The notes under the pieces were generated by a model. It did not search any database. It was not told the DNA's origin and saw only the letters and a list, made by a program, of their open reading frames with translations. A DNA stretch of 43,893 nucleotides, from NCBI GenBank assembly GCA_904378045.1, contig CAJFHC010000013.1:22729-66621 (forward strand), given 5' to 3'. This DNA is from Candidatus Metalachnospira gallinarum (GTDB lineage: Bacteria; Bacillota; Clostridia; Lachnospirales; Anaerotignaceae). This document shows positions 1-6,597 of the stretch, in pieces; position 1 is the stretch's first letter, and the number at the start of each line of letters is the position of its first letter. Made by a program: the position numbers and the translations under genes.

Positions 1-1
1 C

Positions 2-97
2 TGCGCCCTGACAAAGTTCAGGGCTTTTCGCAGAAATAGGGATTTATTGCCTTAATTTAAACTCGAAAAAGTCCCGAAGGACTTTTTCGACACGCTG
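2..97 (-). repeat. 96-bp double-hairpin repeat, copy 1
   Basis: This copy sits immediately 3' of the megL terminator stem. It matches the copy at 3193-3288 in inverted orientation at 94 of 96 positions and the copy at 6445-6540 at 90 of 96. It holds two hairpins: a CTGCG/CGCAG outer stem around GCCCTGA/TCAGGGC, and CGAAAAAGTCC/GGACTTTTTCG. Read with megL transcription it begins CAGCGTGTCGAAAAAG. Its far edge may lie outside the window. Confidence 0.9.
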
Positions 98-98
98 A

Positions 99-118
99 AG
101 CCCGCATAAAAGCGGGCT
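99..118 (-). terminator. megL terminator stem, T-tract interrupted by repeat
   Basis: AGCCCGC and GCGGGCT form a 7-bp stem about 40 bases after the megL stop. On the minus strand a run of T would normally follow. Here only one T is left before the 96-bp repeat begins, so termination may depend on the hairpins of the repeat. Confidence 0.75.
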
Positions 119-157
119 CCTCTTTTGTATAAAAGAAAATGGGGGACATAAATAATG

Positions 158-1351
158 TCAGATCTGCGCGAGGGCTTGCTCTATGTCGTGGAGAAGATCC
201 TCTTTGTTTTCAAGTCCGGCTGAAACACGAACAAGTCCTTCCGGTATTCCGGCCTCTTTAAGCTCCTCCGGAGTATAAGGCGAATGTGTCATACTCGCGG
301 GATGCTCCACAAGGGTCTCGGCATCGCCGAGGCTGACCGCTATGGTACACATCTTAAGAGCGTTTACAAATTTCATTCCCGCGGCTTTTCCGCCTTTTAC
401 CTCAAATGATACCATTCCTCCGAAGTCCTTCATCTGCCTTGCGGCAACATCATGGTTGGGGAAAGATTTGAGTCCGGGATAATATACCTTTTCAACCTTA
501 TCGCTCTTTTCAAGCATTTCAGCCAGAGCCCTCGCGTTTTCACAATGTCTTATCATCCTGAGCTCAAATGTCTTGAGTCCTCTTAAAATAAGGAAGGCCG
601 CGAACGGATCGATGACTGCGCCCGTCATATCCTTAACGCCGAACATCCTAACCTCGTTGATAAAATCCTCCTTGCCGACTACGAATCCGGCAATAACGTC
701 TCCATGTCCGTTGAGATATTTTGTAGCCGAATGGACTACCACATCCGCTCCCAGTTCAAGCGGTCTTTGGAGAAACGGCGTGGCAAAGGTATTGTCGCAT
801 ATTACCTTAATATCCTTATTGTAGCTATGGGCGGCCTCGGCTATGGCCGCGATGTCGGCCACTTTCAGATTGGGGTTGGCCGGCGTCTCAAGATAAACGG
901 CAACGGTATTCTCTTTAAGATGCGCCTTTACCTCCTCTATGTTTGAAGTATCTATGAATGATACCTCAACGCCGTAGCGTGTCACCCCGTGATTAAGCAA
1001 AGCGAACGTGCATCCGTAAAGCGCGCCGTCGGCAATTATATGTTTTCCTGCACCGGCGATGGTCCATATAGCCGATGAGATCGCTCCCATTCCCGATGAT
1101 GTGGCGATGGCGGCCTCGGCATTCTCAAGAGCCGCTACTTTTCTTTCCAGCACGGACGCCGTAGGATTTCCAAGACGTGTATAAATGTATCCGCCCTCCT
1201 CGCCGGCAAATCTCCTTCCGCCCTGCTCGCAGGAATCAAAATAATATGTTGAGCTCTGGTATATGGGCGTTGACAGCGCCCCGTATGCTTCGTTTTCGAT
1301 ATTTCCGGCGTGAATCGCCTTTGTTCCAAATCCTTTGTATTCAGCTTTCAT
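158..1351 (-). CDS. megL: Methionine gamma-lyase
   Basis: A 397-residue PLP enzyme of the Cys/Met metabolism family. Such enzymes cleave methionine to methanethiol, ammonia and 2-oxobutyrate in the cytoplasm. The PLP lysine is Lys211 in SATKYLNGHGD, and CDNTFATP (Asp186) contacts the cofactor. Tyr112 and Cys114 in LYGCTF correspond to the Tyr/Cys pair that marks methionine gamma-lyase rather than cystathionine lyases, so this assignment is preferred. Length is normal for the family. The start follows a GGGAG ribosome site in a purine-rich leader. The gene diverges from an NhaC-family transporter, which suggests that uptake and breakdown of one amino acid are linked. Homocysteine or cysteine desulfhydration is a possible side activity. 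Confidence 0.9.
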   Translation of the reverse strand: MKAEYKGFGTKAIHAGNIENEAYGALSTPIYQSSTYYFDSCEQGGRRFAGEEGGYIYTRLGNPTASVLERKVAALENAEAAIATSSGMGAISSAIWTIAGAGKHIIADGALYGCTFALLNHGVTRYGVEVSFIDTSNIEEVKAHLKENTVAVYLETPANPNLKVADIAAIAEAAHSYNKDIKVICDNTFATPFLQRPLELGADVVVHSATKYLNGHGDVIAGFVVGKEDFINEVRMFGVKDMTGAVIDPFAAFLILRGLKTFELRMIRHCENARALAEMLEKSDKVEKVYYPGLKSFPNHDVAARQMKDFGGMVSFEVKGGKAAGMKFVNALKMCTIAVSLGDAETLVEHPASMTHSPYTPEELKEAGIPEGLVRVSAGLENKEDLLHDIEQALAQI

Positions 1352-1473
1352 TTAAAACACTCCCTTTTATCCCTTTATTTCTTTTGTCCCTTTTTTATCT
1401 CTTTTGTTGTTTTCTTCCGCCGTTTTGCCCCGGCGTGTCTAAAAGTTAATATTTTCTCCTTCGCTGTAATTTA

Positions 1474-1503
1474 ATCATATCACCTTTGCGGCAAGAGTGT
1501 TAA
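1474..1503 (-). promoter_or_regulatory. Predicted megL promoter
   Basis: On the minus strand the -35 is TTAACA (1498-1503) and the -10 is TATGAT (1474-1479), 18 bases apart. This leaves a leader of about 110 bases containing a small CGCCG/CGGCG hairpin near 1420-1437. I see no riboswitch or T-box in the leader. Confidence 0.55.
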
Positions 1504-1667
1504 TATATATTTTGTATATCCAACTATCATTTTTTTCAATATCAGACAGCATATTTTATATATAAGTATTTTTATAAATACATTGTGCTAATATTATGCA
1601 CATTTAACTATGCTTAAAACCGATATCAGGATATCAATTTTACCAGTTATGAATTTGAGTAAAAACA

Positions 1668-1676
1668 TGGTATACT
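1668..1676 (+). promoter_or_regulatory. Extended -10 promoter for the NhaC-family gene
   Basis: TGGTATACT fits an extended -10 (TGnTATACT). The best -35 is a weak TTATGA 18 bases upstream. The leader is about 90 bases and ends in AAAGGAGGCATTATA before the start codon. Confidence 0.5.
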
Positions 1677-1769
1677 ATTGCTAACAAAAGTTAATATCAT
1701 TCCTCATATCGCTGACTTTACCGCGTTTTAGCGGTTCAATCACAAAAAGAAATAAAAGGAGGCATTATA

Positions 1770-3137
1770 ATGAGTGAGAACAGTACATCAAAAAAAGCGC
1801 GGGGCAGCGCTCTTATTCCTTTCCTTGTATTTATAGCCGTATATCTCGGAGCAGGTATAATTCTGGATGCCGCCGGAGTTGAAATGGCCTTCTATCAGTT
1901 TCCGTCACCCGTGGCGGCGCTTATAGGAATTATAGTCGCTTTTATAATATTCAAAGGCTCTATTGATGAGAAATTTACGATTTTCGCAAGGGGCTGCGGA
2001 AACGAGAACATTCTCACCATGTGCTTTATATATCTTTTCGCCGGAGCCTTTGCCACCGTTGCAAAAAGTATGGGCGGCGTTGACGCCACGGTCAACCTTG
2101 GACTGTCGATCATTCCCGCCGAGTATATGACAGCCGGTATGTTCATCATTTCGGCCTTTATAGCTGTTGCGACCGGAACGTCCGTCGGAACAATAAGCGC
2201 AGTCGGCCCCATAGCCGTAGCAACGGCTGACAAGGCCGGGCTTTCCCTTCCTCTCATAATCGCGGCCGTTATCGGAGGAGCCATGTTCGGCGATAACCTC
2301 TCCGTTATTTCCGACACGACAATCGCCGCTACAAAAACACAGGGCGTAGAAATGAAGGATAAATTCCGCATCAACTTTCTTATTGCCCTTCCCGCGGCCA
2401 TACTGACGCTTATAGTGCTCCTTATCATAGGAAAGCCGGAGCAGGCCGTAGCAATAACTGATCTCAGTTTTAATATTATCAAGGTCGTGCCCTATGTGGT
2501 CGTTCTTGTGCTTGCCCTTGCCGGTCTTAATGTTTTCGTGACGCTTGGCGCAGGAACCGTGCTTGCCGGTATAATCGGAATGGTATATAACGATTTTTCA
2601 TTCCTCGGCTTTACGCAGAATATTTATTCCGGCTTTACCGGTATGATAGAAATTTTCCTTCTGTCTCTTATGATCGGAGGACTTTCGGAAATGTGCTCGC
2701 ATTACGGAGGAATACTCTGGATGCTGAACAAGATAAAGGGCTTTGTAAAAGGCAAAAAATCGGCTCAGATCGGTATATCCGCTCTTGTTTCTCTCTGCGA
2801 CGCTGCCACGGCCAACAACACCATAGCGATAATCATCGCCGGACAGCCCTCAAAAGAGATTTGCGAGACATACGAGGTAGATCCCAGAAAATCGGCTTCT
2901 CTTCTTGATATCTGGTCATGCGTATTCCAGGGCCTTCTGCCCTACAGCGCCCAGGTACTCATCGCCTGCGGTCTTACGGCCGGCCTTGTAAGTCCGACGG
3001 AGCTTCTTCCTTTAATGTGGTATCAGTACGCTCTGGCGGCATTCACGATCATAGCCATGTTCGTTCCCTTCGCCGACGGAGTTATCAGGAAGCATCCTTG
3101 GAACTTTAAAACATGGTCCGCTGAAAAAGATAAATAA
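1770..3137 (+). CDS. NhaC-family Na+/H+ antiporter-like transporter, possibly for methionine
   Basis: A 455-residue integral membrane protein with about 11 to 12 hydrophobic segments and the conserved core of the NhaC/ion-transporter superfamily: ATGTSVGT near residue 137, GAMFGDNLSVISDTTIA near 170-186, and a second repeat with SLCDAATANNT near 340. Members exchange sodium and protons or move amino acids with sodium; the MetT methionine and YuiF-type permeases belong here. Divergence from methionine gamma-lyase favours a methionine or related sulfur amino acid substrate, but that is inference. The start has a canonical AAAGGAGG site. A terminator follows at 3166-3192. Confidence is high for the family and low for the substrate. 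Confidence 0.85.
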   Translation: MSENSTSKKARGSALIPFLVFIAVYLGAGIILDAAGVEMAFYQFPSPVAALIGIIVAFIIFKGSIDEKFTIFARGCGNENILTMCFIYLFAGAFATVAKSMGGVDATVNLGLSIIPAEYMTAGMFIISAFIAVATGTSVGTISAVGPIAVATADKAGLSLPLIIAAVIGGAMFGDNLSVISDTTIAATKTQGVEMKDKFRINFLIALPAAILTLIVLLIIGKPEQAVAITDLSFNIIKVVPYVVVLVLALAGLNVFVTLGAGTVLAGIIGMVYNDFSFLGFTQNIYSGFTGMIEIFLLSLMIGGLSEMCSHYGGILWMLNKIKGFVKGKKSAQIGISALVSLCDAATANNTIAIIIAGQPSKEICETYEVDPRKSASLLDIWSCVFQGLLPYSAQVLIACGLTAGLVSPTELLPLMWYQYALAAFTIIAMFVPFADGVIRKHPWNFKTWSAEKDK

Positions 3138-3165
3138 GTTAACAATACAAAAATATATAACCGCA

Positions 3166-3192
3166 AAACGGGTCCTGTATAAGGACCCGTTT
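3166..3192 (+). terminator. Terminator of the NhaC-family gene
   Basis: AAACGGGTCC and GGACCCGTTT form a 10-bp stem around a 7-base loop. The T-tract stops after three Ts, where a 96-bp repeat begins. The 20 bases at 3173-3192 recur exactly at 3289-3308 on the far side of that repeat. Confidence 0.8.
3173..3192 (+). repeat. 20-bp direct repeat flanking repeat copy 2, left
   Basis: The sequence tcctgtataaggacccgttt is the loop and 3' arm of the upstream terminator. It is perfectly repeated at 3289-3308, with exactly one 96-bp repeat unit between the two copies. It resembles a target-site duplication but is long for one. Confidence 0.85.
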
Positions 3193-3288
3193 CAGCGTGT
3201 CGAAAAAGTCCTTTGGGACTTTTTCGAGTTTAAATTAAGGCAATAAATCCCTATTTCTGCGGAAAGCCCTGAACTTTGTCAGGGCGCA
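3193..3288 (+). repeat. 96-bp double-hairpin repeat, copy 2
   Basis: An inverted copy of 2-97 with two mismatches. It begins CAGCGTGTCGAAAAAG right after the terminator stem of the NhaC-family gene and is bounded by perfect 20-bp direct repeats. Its orientation relative to the upstream gene is the same as at megL. Confidence 0.95.
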
Positions 3289-3308
3289 TCCTGTATAAGG
3301 ACCCGTTT
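3289..3308 (+). repeat. 20-bp direct repeat flanking repeat copy 2, right
   Basis: A perfect second copy of 3173-3192. It contains only the loop and 3' arm of the terminator hairpin, so it cannot form the complete stem itself. Confidence 0.85.
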
Positions 3309-3321
3309 GTTATAACTCAAA

Positions 3322-3345
3322 CAGCCCGCCTTGAACGGCGGGCTG
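3322..3345 (-). terminator. Terminator-like hairpin of the LysM-G5 gene
   Basis: AGCCCGCC and GGCGGGCT form an 8-bp stem. On the minus strand it is followed by GTTTGAGTT, a weak T-tract. It lies about 30 bases after the LysM-G5 stop and is the only good candidate there. Confidence 0.6.
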
Positions 3346-3347
3346 AT

Positions 3348-3377
3348 ATGTTTTAATATGTTTTAACGTGTTTTAAT
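3348..3377. repeat. Three 10-bp tandem repeats at the LysM-G5 stop codon
   Basis: atgttttaat, atgttttaac and gtgttttaat lie head to tail. The stop codon of the minus-strand LysM-G5 gene (3373-3375) falls within this run. Confidence 0.8.
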
Positions 3378-4470
3378 TTGTTCCTATGCTTACTATCTCG
3401 GTTACGGGCTGAGTAACCACTTTCGAGGATATTACCTCCTCGTTTTCAAATTGTCCGTTTATGTAATGCTGTTCCTTTGTTATCTCGGTCACGCCGTTTG
3501 TTCCCTGCTGGATTATCTTTTTATAACTGCTGCTTTTTGTGCTGTCATACTGATACTGCACTTCTTTTTCAGCCGTCTCCCTTTCTGTTACTGTGACCGT
3601 TGCTTCGACCGTGATATATGGCTTGTTCATTCTTACGGTAAGCTGCTGTCCAACATAAATATTAGACGAATTTCCAAGCTCCGGATTCAGGTCGTAAAGC
3701 TCGCTGAGAGACATTCCATAATTCAGCGCTATGGAATAGGCCGTATCTCCGCTGGCAACCGTATGTGTCCCCGTTACCGTCTCGCCGATGGCTATTTTGT
3801 TCTGAGCATCCTCAAGGGACATGATCGAATCCGTATTTGTGTACTGGCTTATGATCTGTACGTCCTCCTTATAGGAGATGCTCACATTTTCAGCGTTTTC
3901 AGGCGTATACATATCATTGAGGTACTGCAGAGTCTGATCGGCTTCTTCCTGGTTTTTGAGCGTAGCCACAACATCGCCGTTTACGGCTATGGCATAGGCC
4001 TCTATATTATAAGCCACGCTGTCCCTGAGATTCGCAAGGAGGCTCTCTGTCGTAAGCGTCTGCGTATTTTTGGACACATGCACGCCTTTGACCTCTATCT
4101 CGTCCATAATCTGGACTTTAGTGCCTATTTGCTCGGCAAGCATGGCCGAAACGGAATTAACTATGTCCTCCTGCGTAACGCTTCTTGTGTTCACGATGCC
4201 GACGCTTTCACCGTTGACAAGTATCTCGCTTCCGTTGCGCCTTGTGGCAAAGCCGATTATACAGGCAAGTATCAAAATAATAACGGCGCCGCCTATGAGG
4301 ATCATCCTCTGGTGTCTGTTATATCTCATCTGTTTTCTTTTTCTTGATTTCTGACGTTCCGACATATTTTTGTGGGAATCAACATCAGATTTCACAACGA
4401 CCGATGACTTTCTCCTTGAGCTTGACGAAGAAGCTCTTGAGGTGGTCTTTCTTCTGTTTCTGTCTGCCAT
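3373..4470 (-). CDS. Membrane-anchored LysM and G5 domain protein without a peptidase domain
   Basis: A 365-residue protein with a very basic, Ser/Arg/Lys-rich N-terminus (1-55), one membrane segment at about 56-75, an extracellular region of unknown fold, a LysM domain at about 235-280 (HTVASGDTAYSIAL to QQLTV) and a G5 domain at about 285-365. LysM binds peptidoglycan glycan. In many clostridial relatives this order is followed by an M23 endopeptidase domain, but here the protein ends directly after G5. It is probably a wall-binding scaffold rather than a hydrolase. ATG at 4470 is preferred to a GTG nine bases upstream, which lies too close to the AAGGA site. Expression should start from the promoter at 4507-4535. 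Confidence 0.8.
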   Translation of the reverse strand: MADRNRRKTTSRASSSSSRRKSSVVVKSDVDSHKNMSERQKSRKRKQMRYNRHQRMILIGGAVIILILACIIGFATRRNGSEILVNGESVGIVNTRSVTQEDIVNSVSAMLAEQIGTKVQIMDEIEVKGVHVSKNTQTLTTESLLANLRDSVAYNIEAYAIAVNGDVVATLKNQEEADQTLQYLNDMYTPENAENVSISYKEDVQIISQYTNTDSIMSLEDAQNKIAIGETVTGTHTVASGDTAYSIALNYGMSLSELYDLNPELGNSSNIYVGQQLTVRMNKPYITVEATVTVTERETAEKEVQYQYDSTKSSSYKKIIQQGTNGVTEITKEQHYINGQFENEEVISSKVVTQPVTEIVSIGTN

Positions 4471-4506
4471 AAAAGTCACACATCCTTTTGCCGGTTTCTT
4501 ATATCC

Positions 4507-4535
4507 ATTTTATTATATTCGACAGAATTTATCAA
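4507..4535 (-). promoter_or_regulatory. Predicted promoter of the LysM-G5 gene
   Basis: On the minus strand the -35 is TTGATA (4530-4535) and the -10 is TAAAAT (4507-4512) with a 17-base spacer. The leader is about 30 bases, and no terminator is visible between the GntR gene and this point. Confidence 0.6.
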
Positions 4536-4575
4536 GAAAAAGGGCTCATTGTAATAATTTTGTCAAAAATTCCGC

Positions 4576-5250
4576 TTAAAATTCCTTCAATGATTTAAGT
4601 ATTTCCCTTGCCTGATCGTCAATATGCTCTCCGCTGACCTTTTTAGCCTTTTGAACGTCCCTCTTTTCAAACGCCTTGATAAGCTCAAGATGCTGCTGAG
4701 TCGGAACGGCTATGCTTGTCAGCAGTTTAAGATAGGCTATTCTGTATCTGTAAATCTGTATGGATATATTGCTTATTATCTGAATAAGTTTATCGTTTTT
4801 AGTTGTGTTGAAAATAACGTCATGGAATTTTGTATCAGCCTCAAGCACCGCCTCCCTGTCTCCGCGCTCAAACGCCTCGACAAAGTCGCTGTGCAGCTTT
4901 TTAAGCTCCGCTATCTCCTGTTTCGTTATATTTTCCGCCGCGAGGCCGGCCGCGAGCTCATCAAGGACCTTCCTTATTTCCAGTATGTCCTTTATGTCCT
5001 TTTCGCTCATTTTCTTTACCTGAGCGCCCTTTCTCGGTATGAGGTCGACAAGGTTCTCTATCTCAAGCATCCTGAGCGCCTCTCTTATGGGCGTGCGGCT
5101 TACTCCAAGCTCGTCCGCCAGCTGATTTTCCAAAAGCCTCTCTCCCGGCCTAAGCCTTCCGGTAAGTATACCGTCTTTGATATTGTTAAAAACAACGTCC
5201 CTAAGGGGCAAATATTCATTTTCGCCCATTTTTATTTTATAATCAGTCAT
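4576..5250 (-). CDS. GntR-family transcriptional regulator, FCD (FadR-like) type
   Basis: A 224-residue regulator. The N-terminal winged helix has the recognition-helix region LENQLADELGVSRTPIREAL at about 43-62. The C-terminal half is an all-helical FCD ligand domain, typical of sensors of small carboxylic acids. The length is standard. It follows ispE by 12 bases and must share its transcript. The start has a GGGGAGAAAGACG ribosome site. The palindrome TTGTATACAA at 6199-6208, just upstream of the ispE promoter, matches the kind of operator bound by this family, so autoregulation of ispE-gntR is plausible. The ligand is unknown. Confidence 0.85.
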   Translation of the reverse strand: MTDYKIKMGENEYLPLRDVVFNNIKDGILTGRLRPGERLLENQLADELGVSRTPIREALRMLEIENLVDLIPRKGAQVKKMSEKDIKDILEIRKVLDELAAGLAAENITKQEIAELKKLHSDFVEAFERGDREAVLEADTKFHDVIFNTTKNDKLIQIISNISIQIYRYRIAYLKLLTSIAVPTQQHLELIKAFEKRDVQKAKKVSGEHIDDQAREILKSLKEF

Positions 5251-5262
5251 CGTCTTTCTCCC

Positions 5263-6129
5263 CTAAACATTATAGATTTTTGTAAGCGCCACATCTCTGA
5301 GTCCGAATTCTTCTTTTATTGTTTCGGCTGACGACTGCGCAATTTTTCTGCTCTCAAACAGCCCGTAGACCGTCGGCCCGCTTCCGCTCATAAGTGAGCC
5401 TATGGCGCCGGTCTCCATGAATCTCCTTTTTATTTCACCTACCATAGGACACATCTCCATGGACACCGTTTCCAGCACGTTTAAAAGATTGCGGGCCATT
5501 TTGTGAAGATCCTTATCTTTTATGGCCTCTATGACCGCTTCGGTATTGGGATGGTATATTTCTTTCGCCCTGTCGATGGCCTTATAAACTGCCGCCGTGG
5601 AAAGTCCCATCGGAGGTTTAGCGAGCACCACCCATGCTTTGGGGCAGGAAGGAAGCCTCGTAAGTATCTCTCCCCTTCCTTCAGCAAGAGCCGTGCCCCT
5701 CATAAGGCAATAGGGAACGTCACTGCCCAGCGTAAGACCTATTTCGGCCAATGTCTTTCTACTTATTCCCAGGTCAAAAAGCTTGTTCATCCCGTAAAGC
5801 ACGGAGGCGCAGTCGCTGCTTCCTCCGGCAAGACCGGCCGCCACCGGTATCGCCTTTCGCAGTTCGATATACACGCCTTCTTTTATGCCGTATTTTTCCC
5901 TTATGAGCGCCGCGGCTCTGTACGCGAGGTTTCTTTCGTCCTTAGGGAGCCATTCAAGGTTCGACTTCAGCTTTATGATAGGCTTCTCTATTTTTTTGAT
6001 ATATACTCCGTCATAAAGCTCCACCGTCTGCATTATCATTTTAAGCTCGTGGTAGCCGTCGTCCCTTACTCCGGTTACGTCAAGGGTTATATTTATTTTT
6101 GCCCGCGCTTTAAGATTGATATGATCCAT
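5263..6129 (-). CDS. ispE: 4-diphosphocytidyl-2-C-methyl-D-erythritol kinase
   Basis: A 288-residue GHMP kinase that phosphorylates CDP-methylerythritol with ATP in the MEP isoprenoid pathway. Visible motifs are the N-terminal KARAKINITLDV, the glycine-rich ATP loop PVAAGLAGGSSDCASV near 92-107, GSDVPYCLMRGTALAEGRGE, and C-terminal SGSGPTVYGLFE. Length is typical. An AGGTG ribosome site precedes the ATG. In several Gram-positives ispE lies near purR or a regulator; here it is cotranscribed with a GntR/FCD regulator. The other MEP genes in the window (dxr, ispG) are in the large minus-strand block at 11-15 kb. Confidence 0.95.
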   Translation of the reverse strand: MDHINLKARAKINITLDVTGVRDDGYHELKMIMQTVELYDGVYIKKIEKPIIKLKSNLEWLPKDERNLAYRAAALIREKYGIKEGVYIELRKAIPVAAGLAGGSSDCASVLYGMNKLFDLGISRKTLAEIGLTLGSDVPYCLMRGTALAEGRGEILTRLPSCPKAWVVLAKPPMGLSTAAVYKAIDRAKEIYHPNTEAVIEAIKDKDLHKMARNLLNVLETVSMEMCPMVGEIKRRFMETGAIGSLMSGSGPTVYGLFESRKIAQSSAETIKEEFGLRDVALTKIYNV

Positions 6130-6164
6130 ATTTTCACCTGTTAAATCAAAATAAGCCTGTGTTA

Positions 6165-6193
6165 ATTATAATTTATCCGTACACAAAATACAA
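6165..6193 (-). promoter_or_regulatory. Predicted ispE-gntR promoter
   Basis: On the minus strand the -35 is TTGTAT (6188-6193) and the -10 is TATAAT (6165-6170), with a 17-base spacer and a short leader to the ATG at 6129. Confidence 0.7.
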
Positions 6194-6198
6194 GATAT

Positions 6199-6208
6199 TT
6201 GTATACAA
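6199..6208. promoter_or_regulatory. Perfect palindrome, candidate GntR/FCD operator
   Basis: TTGTATACAA lies six bases upstream of the -35 of the ispE-gntR promoter. Operators of the GntR family, for example the B. subtilis GntR site, have this TTGTATACAA core. The cotranscribed GntR/FCD protein is the obvious candidate ligand. Confidence 0.55.
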
Positions 6209-6244
6209 TTTAGTTCTAAAATAAAAACATTTTTGTCTATATAA

Positions 6245-6268
6245 AACGGCAGGCATTCGCCTGCCGTC
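6245..6268. repeat. 24-bp direct repeat (terminator hairpin), left copy
   Basis: A perfect 24-bp match to 6541-6564. The unit is itself a hairpin, ACGGCAGGC/GCCTGCCGT. On the minus strand this copy retains TTTTAT after the stem, so it looks like the original end of the cysE terminator. Confidence 0.9.
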
Positions 6269-6299
6269 CAGACTGTCAAAAAACTAATCCATTGTGAGC

Positions 6300-6427
6300 G
6301 GAAGGGTTCGGGACACAAAGGGTGGCCCGAGTTTATTCCGCAGGCGGAATTCATTTCCGCCGAGGAAGGGTTCGGGACACAAAGGGTGGCCCGAGTTTAT
6401 TCCGCAGGCGGAATTCATTTCCGCCGA
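6300..6427. repeat. Two perfect tandem 64-bp units
   Basis: 6300-6363 and 6364-6427 are identical. Each contains the palindrome TTCCGCAGGCGGAA and a second hairpin GGCGGAA/TTCCGCC. Only two units are present with no spacers, so it is not a CRISPR array. Confidence 0.95.
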
Positions 6428-6444
6428 GGAAAATCCCATATTTC

Positions 6445-6540
6445 TGCGCCCTGACAGAGCTCAGGGCTTTCCGCAGAAATCGGGATTTAGTGCCTTAATT
6501 TAAACTCGAAAAAGTCCCAAAGGACTTTTTCGACGCTCTG
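6445..6540 (-). repeat. 96-bp double-hairpin repeat, copy 3
   Basis: It matches the copy at 3193-3288 at 90 of 96 positions. Here the first hairpin extends outward, with AAATCCC upstream pairing with GGGATTT, an arm that copy 2 lacks. It lies directly 3' of the hairpin at 6541-6564 when read in the direction of cysE transcription. Confidence 0.9.
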
Positions 6541-6564
6541 AACGGCAGGCATTCGCCTGCCGTC
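6541..6564 (-). terminator. cysE terminator hairpin, proximal duplicated copy
   Basis: A 9-bp stem (ACGGCAGGC/GCCTGCCGT) with a 4-base loop, about 35 bases after the cysE stop. On the minus strand only TT follows before the repeat begins. The second copy, at 6245-6268, keeps the longer T-tract. Confidence 0.75.
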
Positions 6565-6597
6565 AGTGCGTCAAAAAAATCTTCTATCTAAGCACGA

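Larger units (their letters stand above)
1352..1769. other. Divergent intergenic region, megL / NhaC-family gene
   Basis: This 418-bp AT-rich region holds the two divergent promoters. Other structure is the palindromic GATATC pair at 1622-1637, a small ACCGC/GCGGT hairpin near 1719-1736, and TTGTATATCCAA at 1512-1523. The last resembles, imperfectly, the TTGTATACAA palindrome upstream of ispE. I see no S-box or T-box and no small ORF with a good ribosome site. Confidence 0.6.
6269..6540 (-). mobile_element. 272-bp mosaic element with imperfect inverted termini, inserted in the cysE terminator
   Basis: The element is bounded by perfect 24-bp direct repeats. On the plus strand it opens CAGACTGTCAAAAAACT; its other end, read inward on the minus strand, is CAGAGCGTCGAAAAAGT, so the termini match at 13 of 17 positions. 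Inside are two tandem 64-bp units and one copy of the 96-bp repeat. There is no coding sequence of its own: ORFs across it are low-quality reads of repeats without ribosome sites. It resembles a non-autonomous miniature element. No transposase is present in the window, so the mechanism is unknown. Confidence 0.6.

Noticed and set aside
1352..1769. SAM riboswitch or T-box controlling megL or the transporter gene
   Set aside because: No conserved S-box kink-turn or pseudoknot blocks and no T-box TGGNACCGCG-type sequence are visible.
2..3288. Composite transposon carrying megL and the NhaC-family gene
   Set aside because: The repeats encode no transposase, each sits in a gene's terminator, and copy 2 has its own flanking duplication, which favours separate insertions.
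6300..6427. CRISPR array
   Set aside because: Only two contiguous 64-bp copies without spacers and no cas genes.
6166..6503. Short frames on both strands through the repeat array near 6.3 kb
   Set aside because: Their translations simply repeat with the 64-bp units, have no ribosome sites and change with the number of units.
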